Source of the DNA: Ruminococcaceae bacterium UBA1425
GTDB taxonomy: Bacteria; Bacillota; Clostridia; Oscillospirales; Acutalibacteraceae
Assembly (NCBI GenBank): GCA_002329365.1
Contig: DCUB01000022.1
Span: forward strand, 1-8,237
Direction: 5' to 3'
Length of the DNA: 8,237 nt
This document shows, one piece after another, positions 1 through 6,196 of this stretch. Position numbers and translations under genes: made by a program. Below the pieces are notes generated by a model. It had not been told where the DNA came from. It saw nothing but the letters and a program-made list of their open reading frames with translations, and made no database searches. Every line of letters starts with the position of its first letter. Positions within the stretch are counted from its first letter, which is position 1.

Positions 1-331
1 TGGCGCCCGCCGCGACGTTCTTCAGGCCTTCGCGGATGATCGCCTGCGCTAAAAGGGTAGCCGTCGTGGTGCCGTCGCCCGCGACATCGTTGGTCTTGGT
101 CGCAACTTCCTTAACGAGCTGCGCGCCCATGTTCTCAAACGGGCAGTCCAGCTCTATTTCCTTGGCGATGGTTACGCCGTCGTTCGTAATAAGGGGAGCA
201 CCGTATTTTTTGTCGAGAACGACGTTTCTACCCTTAGGACCGAGAGTGATTTTAACGGTGTCTGCAAGCTTGTCGATACCTGACTGGAGAGCCTTGCGGG
301 CTTCTTCGCCGTAAATAATCTGTTTTGCCAT
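1..331 (-). CDS. groEL: 60-kDa chaperonin GroEL, N-terminal part (runs off the window)
   Basis: GroEL is the cytoplasmic ATP-driven folding chamber that works with GroES. The first 110 codons are visible and the rest lies beyond the left edge. The translation starts MAKQIIYGEEARKALQSG and matches the family almost throughout. It has the nucleotide-binding LGPKGRNV segment at residues 30-37, DGVTIAKEIEL at 51-61, ENMGAQLVKEVA at 66-77, and the GDGTTTAT motif at 85-92. Asp86 in that motif corresponds to the catalytic Asp87 of E. coli GroEL. The ATG at 331 is preceded by a good AAAGGAG-like site about 6 nt upstream. The gene follows groES on the same strand after a 238-nt gap, much longer than usual for this operon, and three hairpins lie in that gap. 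No separate promoter is obvious, so expression is probably from the CIRCE-controlled promoter before groES. The identity is essentially certain. Confidence 0.97.
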   Translation of the reverse strand, partial: MAKQIIYGEEARKALQSGIDKLADTVKITLGPKGRNVVLDKKYGAPLITNDGVTIAKEIELDCPFENMGAQLVKEVATKTNDVAGDGTTTATLLAQAIIREGLKNVAAGA

Positions 332-430
332 TATGATTTCTCCTTTTTTAAAGTGTTGTCAGTCAATTGCGAAAAAGGCTGATGGAAAATCAGTGCCGGA
401 ACAATTATGAAACATAAAATAAAGCTGTAG

Positions 431-450
431 GGAACGGTCTTGACCGTTCC
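431..450. repeat. Short palindromic repeat, GGTC type (copy 1)
   Basis: The sequence GGAACGGTCTTGACCGTTCC is a perfect inverted repeat, with 9-nt arms around TT. As RNA it would form an 8-bp stem closed by a four-base loop (CUUG, or CAAG on the operon strand). The same 20-mer occurs at 3622-3641 and, cut by the window edge, at 8219-8237. A shared left flank GTAGGGAACGG occurs here and at 3619. It sits in the groES-groEL gap and would be part of the operon transcript. Confidence 0.85.
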
Positions 451-471
451 ACAAGGTTTTGCGATGCTTCG

Positions 472-489
472 GACACGGCGCAACGTGTC
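472..489. other. Small hairpin between two palindromic repeats in the groES-groEL gap
   Basis: GACACG and CGTGTC form 6-bp arms around a 6-nt loop. It is unrelated in sequence to the flanking palindrome family. With copies at 431 and 521 it makes three consecutive potential hairpins in the untranslated stretch between groES and groEL. It may be chance. Confidence 0.4.
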
Positions 490-520
490 GCTGCATCAGG
501 GTAAATATCAGTCGTACATC

Positions 521-540
521 GGAACGCATAAATGCGTTCC
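521..540. repeat. Short palindromic repeat, GCAT type (copy 2)
   Basis: GGAACGCATAAATGCGTTCC is a perfect inverted repeat with 9-nt arms around AA, followed by CTGC. That right-hand flank is shared with copies at 3522 and 8071. It shares the GGAACG/CGTTCC outer arms with the GGTC type but has different, still fully paired inner arms. It lies 29 nt beyond the groES stop codon on the transcribed strand. Confidence 0.83.
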
Positions 541-569
541 CTGCTGACCGGAAAGGTTGCAGAGCCTAA

Positions 570-857
570 TCAGTCCTCGACGACAGCGAGGATGTCGCTC
601 TGGCGGACAATGGTGTATTCCTCTTTATTGAGCTTGACCTCTGTTCCCGAATACTTGCTTGTGATAACCTTGTCGCCCTTTTTTACATACATCTCAACTT
701 CTTTACCGTCGACGTTTCCGCCGGGACCGACAGCGATAACTTCCGCAATCTGCGGCTTCTCCTGCGCCGAGGCGGCAAGGATGATTCCGCTCTTTGTCGT
801 TTCCTCGACCTCGACAAGCTTAACGACTACGCGATCTGCAAGTGGTTTCAGTGTCAT
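570..857 (-). CDS. groES: 10-kDa co-chaperonin GroES
   Basis: GroES is the heptameric lid of the GroEL folding chamber in the cytoplasm. The product is 95 residues, the normal family length. It begins MTLKPLADRVVVKL, has the mobile-loop segment ETTKSGIILAAS at 19-30 with GIIL at 24-27 as the GroEL-contacting tip, and continues with VGPGG at 43-47, a roof-loop region and a typical end SDILAVVED. The open frame extends 13 codons further upstream. The ATG at 857 is chosen because a GGAGG site lies 7 nt before it, the protein then starts as the family does, and the extension would run into the CIRCE operator. It is the first gene of a groES-groEL operon under an HrcA-type operator. Only the long gap to groEL is unusual. 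Confidence 0.97.
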   Translation of the reverse strand: MTLKPLADRVVVKLVEVEETTKSGIILAASAQEKPQIAEVIAVGPGGNVDGKEVEMYVKKGDKVITSKYSGTEVKLNKEEYTIVRQSDILAVVED

Positions 858-864
858 AATATTA

Positions 865-869
865 CCTCC
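865..869 (-). promoter_or_regulatory. groES ribosome-binding site
   Basis: The minus strand reads GGAGG, 7 nt before the ATG at 857. It settles the groES start against the longer open frame beginning at 896. Confidence 0.85.
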
Positions 870-889
870 ATATAAAGTATTGCAAATTT

Positions 890-916
890 TTAGCACTCAT
901 GTTTCCTGAGTGCTAA
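890..916. promoter_or_regulatory. CIRCE operator (HrcA-binding site)
   Basis: TTAGCACTC, nine bases, then GAGTGCTAA is an exact match to the CIRCE consensus. In Firmicutes this inverted repeat is bound by the repressor HrcA, whose activity depends on GroEL, so misfolding stress relieves repression. Here it lies directly downstream of the predicted groES promoter and about 33 nt before the groES ATG, so it falls in the 5' untranslated leader. hrcA itself is not in the window. Confidence 0.97.
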
Positions 917-920
917 ATCT

Positions 921-948
921 ATTTTATCTTAATTTTTTCAAAAATCAA
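921..948 (-). promoter_or_regulatory. Predicted sigma-A promoter of groES-groEL
   Basis: On the minus strand TTGATT (948-943) and TAAAAT (926-921) are separated by 16 nt. CIRCE begins 4 nt past the -10 box, as expected for a repressor overlapping the start of transcription. The boxes are near-consensus; the call rests on pattern and position only. Confidence 0.6.
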
Positions 949-1006
949 GGGGGTTAACCGAATTTTTTCAGATATTTCATAGAATTTACAAATGCGTAAT
1001 ATTTTA

Positions 1007-1035
1007 TTGCTTTTGTACTCAAATTGTTGTATAAT
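1007..1035 (+). promoter_or_regulatory. Predicted promoter of the ligase-transporter pair
   Basis: A perfect TATAAT lies at 1030-1035, with a weak -35 (TTGCTT, 1007-1012) 17 nt upstream. Transcription would begin near 1042, giving a 5' leader of only about 35 nt. It is divergent from, and about 60 nt away from, the groES promoter. Confidence 0.6.
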
Positions 1036-1069
1036 ATTTTGGTTATGAACACAATGTCACCGACTGAAA

Positions 1070-1073
1070 GAGG
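1070..1073 (+). promoter_or_regulatory. Ribosome-binding site that makes the ligase start ambiguous
   Basis: GAGG lies only 3 nt before the ATG at 1077 but 9 nt before an in-frame TTG at 1083. The spacing favours TTG and the codon identity favours ATG. Confidence 0.5.
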
Positions 1074-1076
1074 GGA

Positions 1077-2477
1077 ATGAATTTGATATCGGGAGCTGTC
1101 GCTGCCATACGCAGATATTTCAGCTCGGTTTACTTTATTTATACCGTTTTCGCGCTTGCCTGCATAGTCACCTCAACGGGCATGGAGGTTGCGGGTATGC
1201 TGGTATTCGTTACCGTCATAATGCTTGTTCTTGTTTTTACCGACGACCTGCTTGCGACAACGCCCGTCTTCCTACTTCTGTCCGCGTTCGAGATAAAGTG
1301 CGCGGGCAGCTATAATACATATATAAACTATTGGTGGCTGGTGTTCCCCGTAGTTTTTTCGATTGTTTTTCATGTCGTCAGATACAGACCGAAGGTTAAA
1401 ATTGGCCCAAATTTCTCCGGAGTAGTCGCGGCGGCTGCCGCTGTGTCGCTCGGAGGCTTGTTTAAAATCACCGCGAAGGAATATTTTTCGGGCGTGTCGC
1501 TGTTTTATATGTCGGCGCTCGGCATAGGAATGATTATCGTTTATATTTCCGTATCGTCATACCTGAAAGAATGCGACAGGGAAACTTTAAGCAAACGCTT
1601 TTCAGACATCATGACAGCACTGTGCCTGTTTTGCTGCTTCATGGTTTTTCAATACTATCTTGCAAACATGAGCAGGGTGCTTGAAACGGGAAAGATACTC
1701 GATTTCCAGTGGCGAAACAATTTGTCCTCGCTTATCATGATATCCATGCCGTTTCCTTTTTTCAAGTCGCGTAAAAACAGCATATGGCTTGCCGCGGGTT
1801 TTTTAGGCTATTTCGCAATGCTTATCTCCGGCTCAAGGGGCGGACTGATATTCGGAACAGTTGAGTTTTTGTTTTGTCAGCTCATGATATTATTGTTTGA
1901 CAAAAAGCACAGAAAGCAGAACACCATAATATTGGCGTGCCTCGCGCTTGCTTTTGTTCTTATATCAAGCGACCTGTTCAGCTTTATCGGCAAAACAGTT
2001 AAAAGAATGTTTGAATACGACGAAAACAAAATACGCCTCGGACTGCTCGAACGCGCGGTGGAGGACTTCAGGTCAAATCCGTTGTTCGGCAGGGGGCTCG
2101 GCTATTTCGGCAACAGGGATATTCACCCGTCGGCAAAGTTTTCGCTTTGCTGGTATCATTCCTCTCCGTTTCAGATTATCGGAAGCTTCGGGCTTTTCGG
2201 CGTTGCCTGTTTTGCCTATCAGTATATCGTCAGGCTTCGTACCGTCGCTTTGAACATCGACTTTTTCACATGCACCGTGTTTATGTCGTGGCTGGGCATA
2301 GAAATGATGTCGCTTGTAAATCCCGGGGTATTCTGCCCGCTGCCATATCTCCTTGTTGTTACATTCTCGTTTGTCGTGCTTGAAAAATACGGCGGCGATA
2401 AAATATATAAATCCCCGAAGTTTCTAATAAACAGAAAGGCCGCGAAATCAAGCGGCACGTGGAGTGGTAAAGATTAA
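1077..2477 (+). CDS. O-antigen ligase / polymerase family membrane protein (Wzy_C-like)
   Basis: This is a 466-residue polytopic membrane protein with roughly ten or more hydrophobic segments. It has the signature of the O-antigen ligase (WaaL/Wzy_C) family. SGSRGGLIFG is at 251-260. A long loop follows with Arg320, RAVEDF at 326-331, NPLFGRGLGYF at 334-344 and His361 in WYHSSPFQIIG. A GLFG segment and the last membrane spans come next, and the basic C-terminal tail is presumably cytoplasmic. Family members transfer or polymerise undecaprenyl-linked glycans on the outer face of the membrane. In a Gram-positive cell the acceptor would be a cell-wall, lipid or protein partner rather than LPS core; the exact substrate cannot be read from sequence. 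No glycosyltransferase or flippase gene is nearby. The last 14 nt overlap the following transporter gene, suggesting coupling. The start could instead be TTG 1083. Confidence 0.82.
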   Translation: MNLISGAVAAIRRYFSSVYFIYTVFALACIVTSTGMEVAGMLVFVTVIMLVLVFTDDLLATTPVFLLLSAFEIKCAGSYNTYINYWWLVFPVVFSIVFHVVRYRPKVKIGPNFSGVVAAAAAVSLGGLFKITAKEYFSGVSLFYMSALGIGMIIVYISVSSYLKECDRETLSKRFSDIMTALCLFCCFMVFQYYLANMSRVLETGKILDFQWRNNLSSLIMISMPFPFFKSRKNSIWLAAGFLGYFAMLISGSRGGLIFGTVEFLFCQLMILLFDKKHRKQNTIILACLALAFVLISSDLFSFIGKTVKRMFEYDENKIRLGLLERAVEDFRSNPLFGRGLGYFGNRDIHPSAKFSLCWYHSSPFQIIGSFGLFGVACFAYQYIVRLRTVALNIDFFTCTVFMSWLGIEMMSLVNPGVFCPLPYLLVVTFSFVVLEKYGGDKIYKSPKFLINRKAAKSSGTWSGKD

Positions 2478-3402
2478 AGGAAAAGTTAAAGGACCGGCGC
2501 TGCTTCTTTCTGCGGCCGTTATCTGGGGACTGTCGTTCGTAGCGCAAAGCGTCGGCACGGAAAGCGTCGGAGCATTCACTTTCAACGGGCTTAGGACTGT
2601 TTTAGGATGCGTGTCGCTGCTGCCGGTTATACTTATAAACAATGTTAAGGGCAAAAGCAAAAAAGCCGTTTCGGAACAAATTGAGGACAAAAAGGAGCTT
2701 TTTAAGGCGGGAGTTTTTTGCGGGCTTCCACTGTTTTTCGGCTCAAATCTCCAGCAGGCGGCGTTCGGATATACATCTGTCGGCAAGGTGGGATTTATCA
2801 CCGCCATGTATATGATATTGGTCCCTGTATTCGGGCTGTTCTTGAAAAGAAAAGTGCGTCCCATTGTGTGGTTTTGCGTTTTTGTCGCCGCGTTCGGTAT
2901 GTACCTTCTTTGTATCAGCGGCTCTTTCACCCTGAACAAGGGCGACCTGCTTACACTGTTCTGCGCTATGTTTTTTGCCGCTCACATTCTCACCATAGAC
3001 CACTTTTCCCAAAGGGTCGACTGCGTCAAGCTGTCGTGCCTCCAGTTTCTTGTTTCGGGAACGCTGTCAGTTATATGCATGTTCATTTTTGAAAAGCCCG
3101 AAACAAGCGCGATAATGTCGGTAATACCCGAGCTGCTTTATGCGGGAATAATGAGCTGCTCCGTCGCGTTTACGTTCCAGGTCGCGGGGCAAAAATATAC
3201 CGAGCCTGCAATAGCCTCAATGCTTTTATGCCTCGAATCTGTCTTCGCGCTCATATTCGGCTGGGTGATTTTAAAGCAGTCGTTGAACGCAAGGGAAATA
3301 ACTGGCTGTGCCGTCATGTTTGCCGCTATTATTCTCGCTCAGCTTCCCGAAAGATTAAAACTCGGCAACAAGGAATCATCAACAGAAAATCGCCCGGACT
3401 GA
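2464..3402 (+). CDS. DMT-superfamily (EamA) permease
   Basis: This is a 312-residue integral membrane protein with two EamA repeats, about residues 11-150 and 160-293, of five hydrophobic segments each. This is the standard ten-span drug/metabolite transporter layout. Typical family stretches include AAVIWGLSFVAQ at 17-28, FTFNGLR at 38-44, the repeat-ending segment near 133-151, and LLCLESVFALIFGWVIL at 254-270 in the second half. Members export or import small metabolites; the substrate is not predictable. Translation must start at GTG 2464 (or a rarer codon just after), because the next Met is residue 115. A GGAG runs into the GTG itself, so initiation probably relies on coupling with the upstream gene, which it overlaps by 14 nt. 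The tail after residue 293 is polar. Confidence 0.9.
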   Translation: MVKIKGKVKGPALLLSAAVIWGLSFVAQSVGTESVGAFTFNGLRTVLGCVSLLPVILINNVKGKSKKAVSEQIEDKKELFKAGVFCGLPLFFGSNLQQAAFGYTSVGKVGFITAMYMILVPVFGLFLKRKVRPIVWFCVFVAAFGMYLLCISGSFTLNKGDLLTLFCAMFFAAHILTIDHFSQRVDCVKLSCLQFLVSGTLSVICMFIFEKPETSAIMSVIPELLYAGIMSCSVAFTFQVAGQKYTEPAIASMLLCLESVFALIFGWVILKQSLNAREITGCAVMFAAIILAQLPERLKLGNKESSTENRPD

Positions 3403-3468
3403 AGGTCATTACATGCAAGAGGAATATAATTTGCGCTTGCAGTCTTAAATAGTTTTTGCAGACACATT

Positions 3469-3494
3469 GCAGGGAACGCATTTATGCGTTCTGC
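3469..3494. repeat. Palindromic repeat, GCAT type with a 2-nt deletion (copy 3)
   Basis: The sequence reads GCAGGGAACGCAT, a two-base TT centre, then ATGCGTTCTGC. Compared with the full form, the right arm lacks CC between GTT and CTGC, leaving a bulge. The GCAG...CTGC outer pairs are kept, so the stem can extend beyond the 20-nt core. Confidence 0.75.
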
Positions 3495-3521
3495 GGAGTT
3501 CACATTTCAGTTTGTCTTTTC

Positions 3522-3541
3522 GGAACGCATGAATACGTTCC
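3522..3541. repeat. Palindromic repeat, GCAT type with one mismatch (copy 4)
   Basis: GGAACGCATGAATACGTTCC, followed by CTGC. The arms pair except for one C-A mismatch at core positions 7 and 14. It lies 27 nt after copy 3 and in the same orientation with respect to the CTGC flank. Confidence 0.75.
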
Positions 3542-3602
3542 CTGCCGATTTTGATTATTGGTCAAGGTCAAATGTTAAAAACAAATTTCGAAACAAACAT
3601 GA

Positions 3603-3611
3603 TGCTATAAT
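3603..3611 (+). promoter_or_regulatory. Predicted extended -10 promoter of the FAD oxidoreductase gene
   Basis: TGCTATAAT carries both the TG extension and a perfect -10 hexamer. No good -35 box sits 16-18 nt upstream, which is normal for extended -10 promoters. The predicted start near 3618-3620 puts the palindrome at 3622-3641 at the very 5' end of the transcript. Confidence 0.55.
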
Positions 3612-3621
3612 CTGATCGTAG

Positions 3622-3641
3622 GGAACGGTCTTGACCGTTCC
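3622..3641. repeat. Short palindromic repeat, GGTC type (copy 5)
   Basis: It is identical over 20 nt to the copy at 431-450, with the GTAG left flank also shared and CA two bases beyond on the right in both. It lies 10 nt after the predicted extended -10 box and about 60 nt before the oxidoreductase start. Confidence 0.85.
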
Positions 3642-3690
3642 GCAATGCAATAAAAGCTTCACTCATTTGAAGATTACTCATCTAAAAGAC

Positions 3691-3696
3691 GAGGTG
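3691..3696 (+). promoter_or_regulatory. Ribosome-binding site for the GTG-initiated oxidoreductase
   Basis: GAGGTG lies 6 nt before GTG 3703. It supports a GTG start; the next in-frame Met is residue 71, after the FAD-binding motif. Confidence 0.7.
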
Positions 3697-3702
3697 TAAA
3701 AA

Positions 3703-5040
3703 GTGGGAAAAAAGATTATAGTCGCAGGTGCCGGGCACGGCGGGCTTGCCGCGGCGGCCGACCTTTCAAGAAGAGGCTTTGACGTAACGGTGTTTGAGCA
3801 GAAGGAAAAGAAAGATCTCGGCTATGACTGGACGGACATTTTCGCTCCGCGTTCCCTGTTAACCGCCAACATACCGTACCCTCCGCGCAGCAGATATGAG
3901 TTCAAGGAAAACATGACGTTTTTCAGCCCTTCAAAAAGAATCGGTCTTACGCAAAACGTGCCGGAAAACGATCTCGAAATAAAAATGGAGCGCAGGGATA
4001 TATACGCCCACCTCATATCCCACGCCGAGAAATGCGGGGTGAAGTTCAGGTATTCCTGCAAAATCGAAGGCCCCGTAATGCTCGGCAGCCGTGTGGCGGG
4101 TATTTGCCTCGAGGGCGGGGAAGAAGTTTACGCAGACCTTGTCATAGACGCCGCGGGGCTCGATTCGCCCTTGCGTTCCGCTCTGCCGAAAGTCTGCGGA
4201 ATCGAAAATTCCGTGGGTAGCTTTGAACGTTTTTATGTGTACCGCGCCTTTTACGAGCGCGTCGGCGATTATGAGTCGAAGGAGAATTTTCAGGTTTATC
4301 TGCTCCACGAGGGCGAACGCAGGGTAGTATGGCTCGCCACCGAGGAAAAATACGTCGACATGCTCATAGGCAGATTCGAGCCGTTTTCAGGGGACGAGGT
4401 AGAAAAAGTGCACGCGCTGCTCAAAAAGGACAACCCGCAGTTAGGCGACAAACGTGTGAGGGGCGGAAGCTTTGTGAAAATACCTGTCCGCCAGCCGCTT
4501 TCCGTAATGGTTGCCGACGGCTATGCCGCGATAGGCGACAGCGCCTTTATGACTGTTCCGCTTATTGGTTCGGGTATTGCCAACTCGCTCAAGGCTTCGC
4601 ATATGCTCGTCAAAACGATAACCGAGGACAAAAACCGCTCGTTTACGGCGTCGACGCTCTGGAAATACCAAAGCGAGTATTACAGGCAGCTCGGCAACGG
4701 CTACGCCGCGATGGCTGTTATGAAGCTGTTTCTTCTCCGCCTGAATCCGGGCGAGCTTGATTTTATATTCGAAAAGGGCATATTAACGGCAAAGGAGTTC
4801 ACGATAGGAGCCGATACGACAAACCTCCAGTCCATGCTGAAAATTTCGTTCAAGGACTTCCTTGAGCGCGCAAAAGCTGTTTGCACCGACAGGATATTGC
4901 TCACTAAAATACTAAAGGTCGGCTCGCAGGTAGCGTCGGCTTTTGCCATAACCGCCATGATGCCGCATTTTTACAACGCTACCGCTGTTTCAAAGTGGGC
5001 GGATACATACAAGGCGTTTTACGCGAAGCTTGAAAAGTAA
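3703..5040 (+). CDS. FAD-dependent oxidoreductase, PHBH / geranylgeranyl-reductase-like fold
   Basis: This 445-residue soluble flavoprotein opens with a dinucleotide-binding fold. GAGHGG is at 9-14 and the second strand ends at Glu32 (VTVFEQ), which would bind the FAD ribose. A second conserved element, DLVIDAAGLDSPLR at 145-158, matches the DG-type motif of this group. A third, GYAAIGDSAFMTVPLIGSGI at 273-292, is the GD motif that contacts the FAD ribityl and phosphates. This three-motif order defines the class that includes p-hydroxybenzoate-hydroxylase-like monooxygenases and geranylgeranyl/FixC-type reductases. The substrate is unknown. Residues about 310-445 form a long, largely helical-looking tail without a motif I recognise, including a hydrophobic stretch near 409-421. 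The gene has its own predicted promoter and lies 65 nt before the pseudouridine synthase, so the two may be co-transcribed; no functional link is evident. Confidence 0.82.
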   Translation: MGKKIIVAGAGHGGLAAAADLSRRGFDVTVFEQKEKKDLGYDWTDIFAPRSLLTANIPYPPRSRYEFKENMTFFSPSKRIGLTQNVPENDLEIKMERRDIYAHLISHAEKCGVKFRYSCKIEGPVMLGSRVAGICLEGGEEVYADLVIDAAGLDSPLRSALPKVCGIENSVGSFERFYVYRAFYERVGDYESKENFQVYLLHEGERRVVWLATEEKYVDMLIGRFEPFSGDEVEKVHALLKKDNPQLGDKRVRGGSFVKIPVRQPLSVMVADGYAAIGDSAFMTVPLIGSGIANSLKASHMLVKTITEDKNRSFTASTLWKYQSEYYRQLGNGYAAMAVMKLFLLRLNPGELDFIFEKGILTAKEFTIGADTTNLQSMLKISFKDFLERAKAVCTDRILLTKILKVGSQVASAFAITAMMPHFYNATAVSKWADTYKAFYAKLEK

Positions 5041-5092
5041 TACGAAAACAGCGATTTCGAAAGCGTAAACGTTCTGAATGACACGCCATTAC

Positions 5093-5097
5093 AGGAG
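5093..5097 (+). promoter_or_regulatory. Ribosome-binding site for the TTG-initiated pseudouridine synthase
   Basis: AGGAG lies 8 nt before TTG 5106. The next Met is residue 31, inside the S4 domain, so the TTG start is well supported. Confidence 0.8.
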
Positions 5098-5105
5098 AAT
5101 CCGAC

Positions 5106-6077
5106 TTGAAAACTTTGACTGTTTCCGCAAACGACGCAAACCGGCGGCTCGACAGGTTTCTTGCAAAAAGCCTGCCCGCTTTGCCCCAGGCGCTTATGTA
5201 CAAATACATCCGTACAAAACGGATTAAGGTAAACGGAGCGCGCGCCAATATATCGACGCGGTTAAAAACGGGCGACGAGGTCGCGCTTTATATAAGCGAT
5301 GAGTTCTTCGAAAAGCCGTCGGGAAGCTACGACTTCCTGCGCGCGTCAAAAAAGCTCAACATTGTGTATGAGGATGAAAATATTCTACTGTCCAACAAGC
5401 AGGTCGGCCTGCTGTCGCATCCCGACGAAACGGAGTATAACGACACGCTTATAACAAGGGTAATGCGCTACCTTTACGAAAAAGGCGAGTACAATCCCGA
5501 AACCGAAAACACGTTTGTCCCGTCGCTTGTCAACCGTATCGACAGGAACACCTGCGGTATAGTAATAGCCGCGAAAAATGCCGAGTCGCTGCGAATTCTT
5601 AACGCGAAAATGAAGTCGCGCGAGCTTCACAAGCTTTATTTGTGCGTCGTCCACGGCAGCTTAAAAAAGAACGAGGACGTTATGGTCGGATGGCTGTACA
5701 AGGACGAGGAGAAAAACAAGGTCACTGTTTTTGACAGGGAGCGCGCCGGAGCAAAGGAAATACGCACAAAATACCGTGTTCTGGAGACGAAAAACGGTCT
5801 CAGCCTTGTAGAGGTCGAGCTGCTCACGGGCAGAACGCACCAGATACGCGCCCATTTCGCGTCTGCGGGGCATCCGCTTTTAGGCGACGGCAAATATGGT
5901 AAGAACGCGATAAACAAAAAGTACGGCTATAAAAAGCAGTTCCTTTGTTCGTACAAGCTTGTATTTGATTTCTCCTCGGACGCGGGTATTCTCGGCTATC
6001 TTGACAAGCGGTCTTTTGAGATAGGCGGCGTTTGGTTTGCGGACGAATTTAAAAGCGGAGAGCTGTTCCGAAAATAA
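5106..6077 (+). CDS. RluA-family RNA pseudouridine synthase
   Basis: This 323-residue enzyme isomerises specific uridines of rRNA or tRNA to pseudouridine in the cytoplasm. It has an N-terminal S4 RNA-binding domain at about 13-63 (RRLDRFLAK, then IRTKRIKVNG) followed by the catalytic domain. The active-site motif reads VNRIDRNTCGIVIAAK at 142-157, with catalytic Asp146 in the position of the HRLDxxTSG aspartate. The family His is Asn143 and the Ser is Cys150, a variant I associate with clostridial homologues. A further signature, LLTGRTHQIRAHFASAGHPL at 239-258, is intact, and GDGKYG follows at 260-265. Length and layout fit RluC/RluD-like proteins, but the target uridine cannot be assigned. 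It follows the FAD enzyme after 65 nt with no clear terminator between them. Confidence 0.94.
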   Translation: MKTLTVSANDANRRLDRFLAKSLPALPQALMYKYIRTKRIKVNGARANISTRLKTGDEVALYISDEFFEKPSGSYDFLRASKKLNIVYEDENILLSNKQVGLLSHPDETEYNDTLITRVMRYLYEKGEYNPETENTFVPSLVNRIDRNTCGIVIAAKNAESLRILNAKMKSRELHKLYLCVVHGSLKKNEDVMVGWLYKDEEKNKVTVFDRERAGAKEIRTKYRVLETKNGLSLVEVELLTGRTHQIRAHFASAGHPLLGDGKYGKNAINKKYGYKKQFLCSYKLVFDFSSDAGILGYLDKRSFEIGGVWFADEFKSGELFRK

Positions 6078-6114
6078 TATAAGTGAGTTGTTTTATCCAA
6101 TTTGTATTTAGCTC

Positions 6115-6143
6115 TTGTAAATTTTTTAGAAATAGTTTAAAAT
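6115..6143 (+). promoter_or_regulatory. Predicted promoter of the parvulin gene
   Basis: TTGTAA (6115-6120) and TAAAAT (6138-6143) are separated by 17 nt, a good sigma-A-like pair in an AT-rich gap. Transcription would start near 6150, about 47 nt before the TTG start. Confidence 0.6.
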
Positions 6144-6145
6144 AT

Positions 6146-6169
6146 AGCCGTTATGTCGTAAATACGGCT
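6146..6169 (+). other. Small hairpin at the 5' end of the parvulin transcript
   Basis: AGCCGT and ACGGCT can pair as a 6-bp stem around a 12-nt loop. It overlaps the predicted transcription start, so it could be an operator half-site pair or an mRNA 5' hairpin. It may also be chance. Confidence 0.4.
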
Positions 6170-6182
6170 CAGATAAATTTGT

Positions 6183-6187
6183 AAAGG
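6183..6187 (+). promoter_or_regulatory. Ribosome-binding site that favours TTG 6197
   Basis: AAAGG abuts the ATG at 6188 with no spacer, which would make that ATG a poor start. The in-frame TTG at 6197 is 9 nt downstream, a normal spacing, and gives a protein starting MAKNEKSK. Confidence 0.65.
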
Positions 6188-6196
6188 ATGATTCGA

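Larger units (their letters stand above)
3403..3702. other. Non-coding interval with three palindromic repeats and a promoter
   Basis: No convincing gene lies in these 300 nt. It contains palindromes at 3469, 3522 and 3622, an extended -10 promoter at 3603, and the leader of the oxidoreductase gene. A weak possible transcript-end hairpin (TGCAAG 3414-3419 with CTTGCA 3436-3441) is followed only 11 nt later by a run of five T, so it is not called as a terminator. Confidence 0.7.

Noticed and set aside
36..314. 92-codon plus-strand frame opposite groEL
   Set aside because: It is a mirror of the conserved GroEL coding sequence with no ribosome-binding site.
431..450. GAAC...GTTC palindrome as a LexA (SOS) box
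   Set aside because: The Gram-positive LexA box has GAAC and GTTC only 4 nt apart. Here they are 10 nt apart, and the flanking genes are not SOS genes.
431..540. CRISPR-like spacing of the palindromes
   Set aside because: Spacings vary (27 to 148 nt), copies differ, and they are scattered between genes rather than in an array.
532..909. 125-codon plus-strand open frame opposite groES
   Set aside because: It is the antisense shadow of groES. It has no family resemblance, and it reads through the CIRCE operator and the repeats.
1045..1080. An 11-codon open frame (ATG 1045) ending in TGA that overlaps the ligase ATG, resembling a leader peptide with ATGA coupling
   Set aside because: It begins only about 3 nt after the predicted transcription start and has no ribosome-binding site. 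A frame this short is likely by chance.
3414..3457. Hairpin TGCAAG/CTTGCA with a downstream T-run as terminator of the transporter gene
   Set aside because: The stem is only 6 bp around a 16-nt loop, and the T-run starts 11 nt after the stem.
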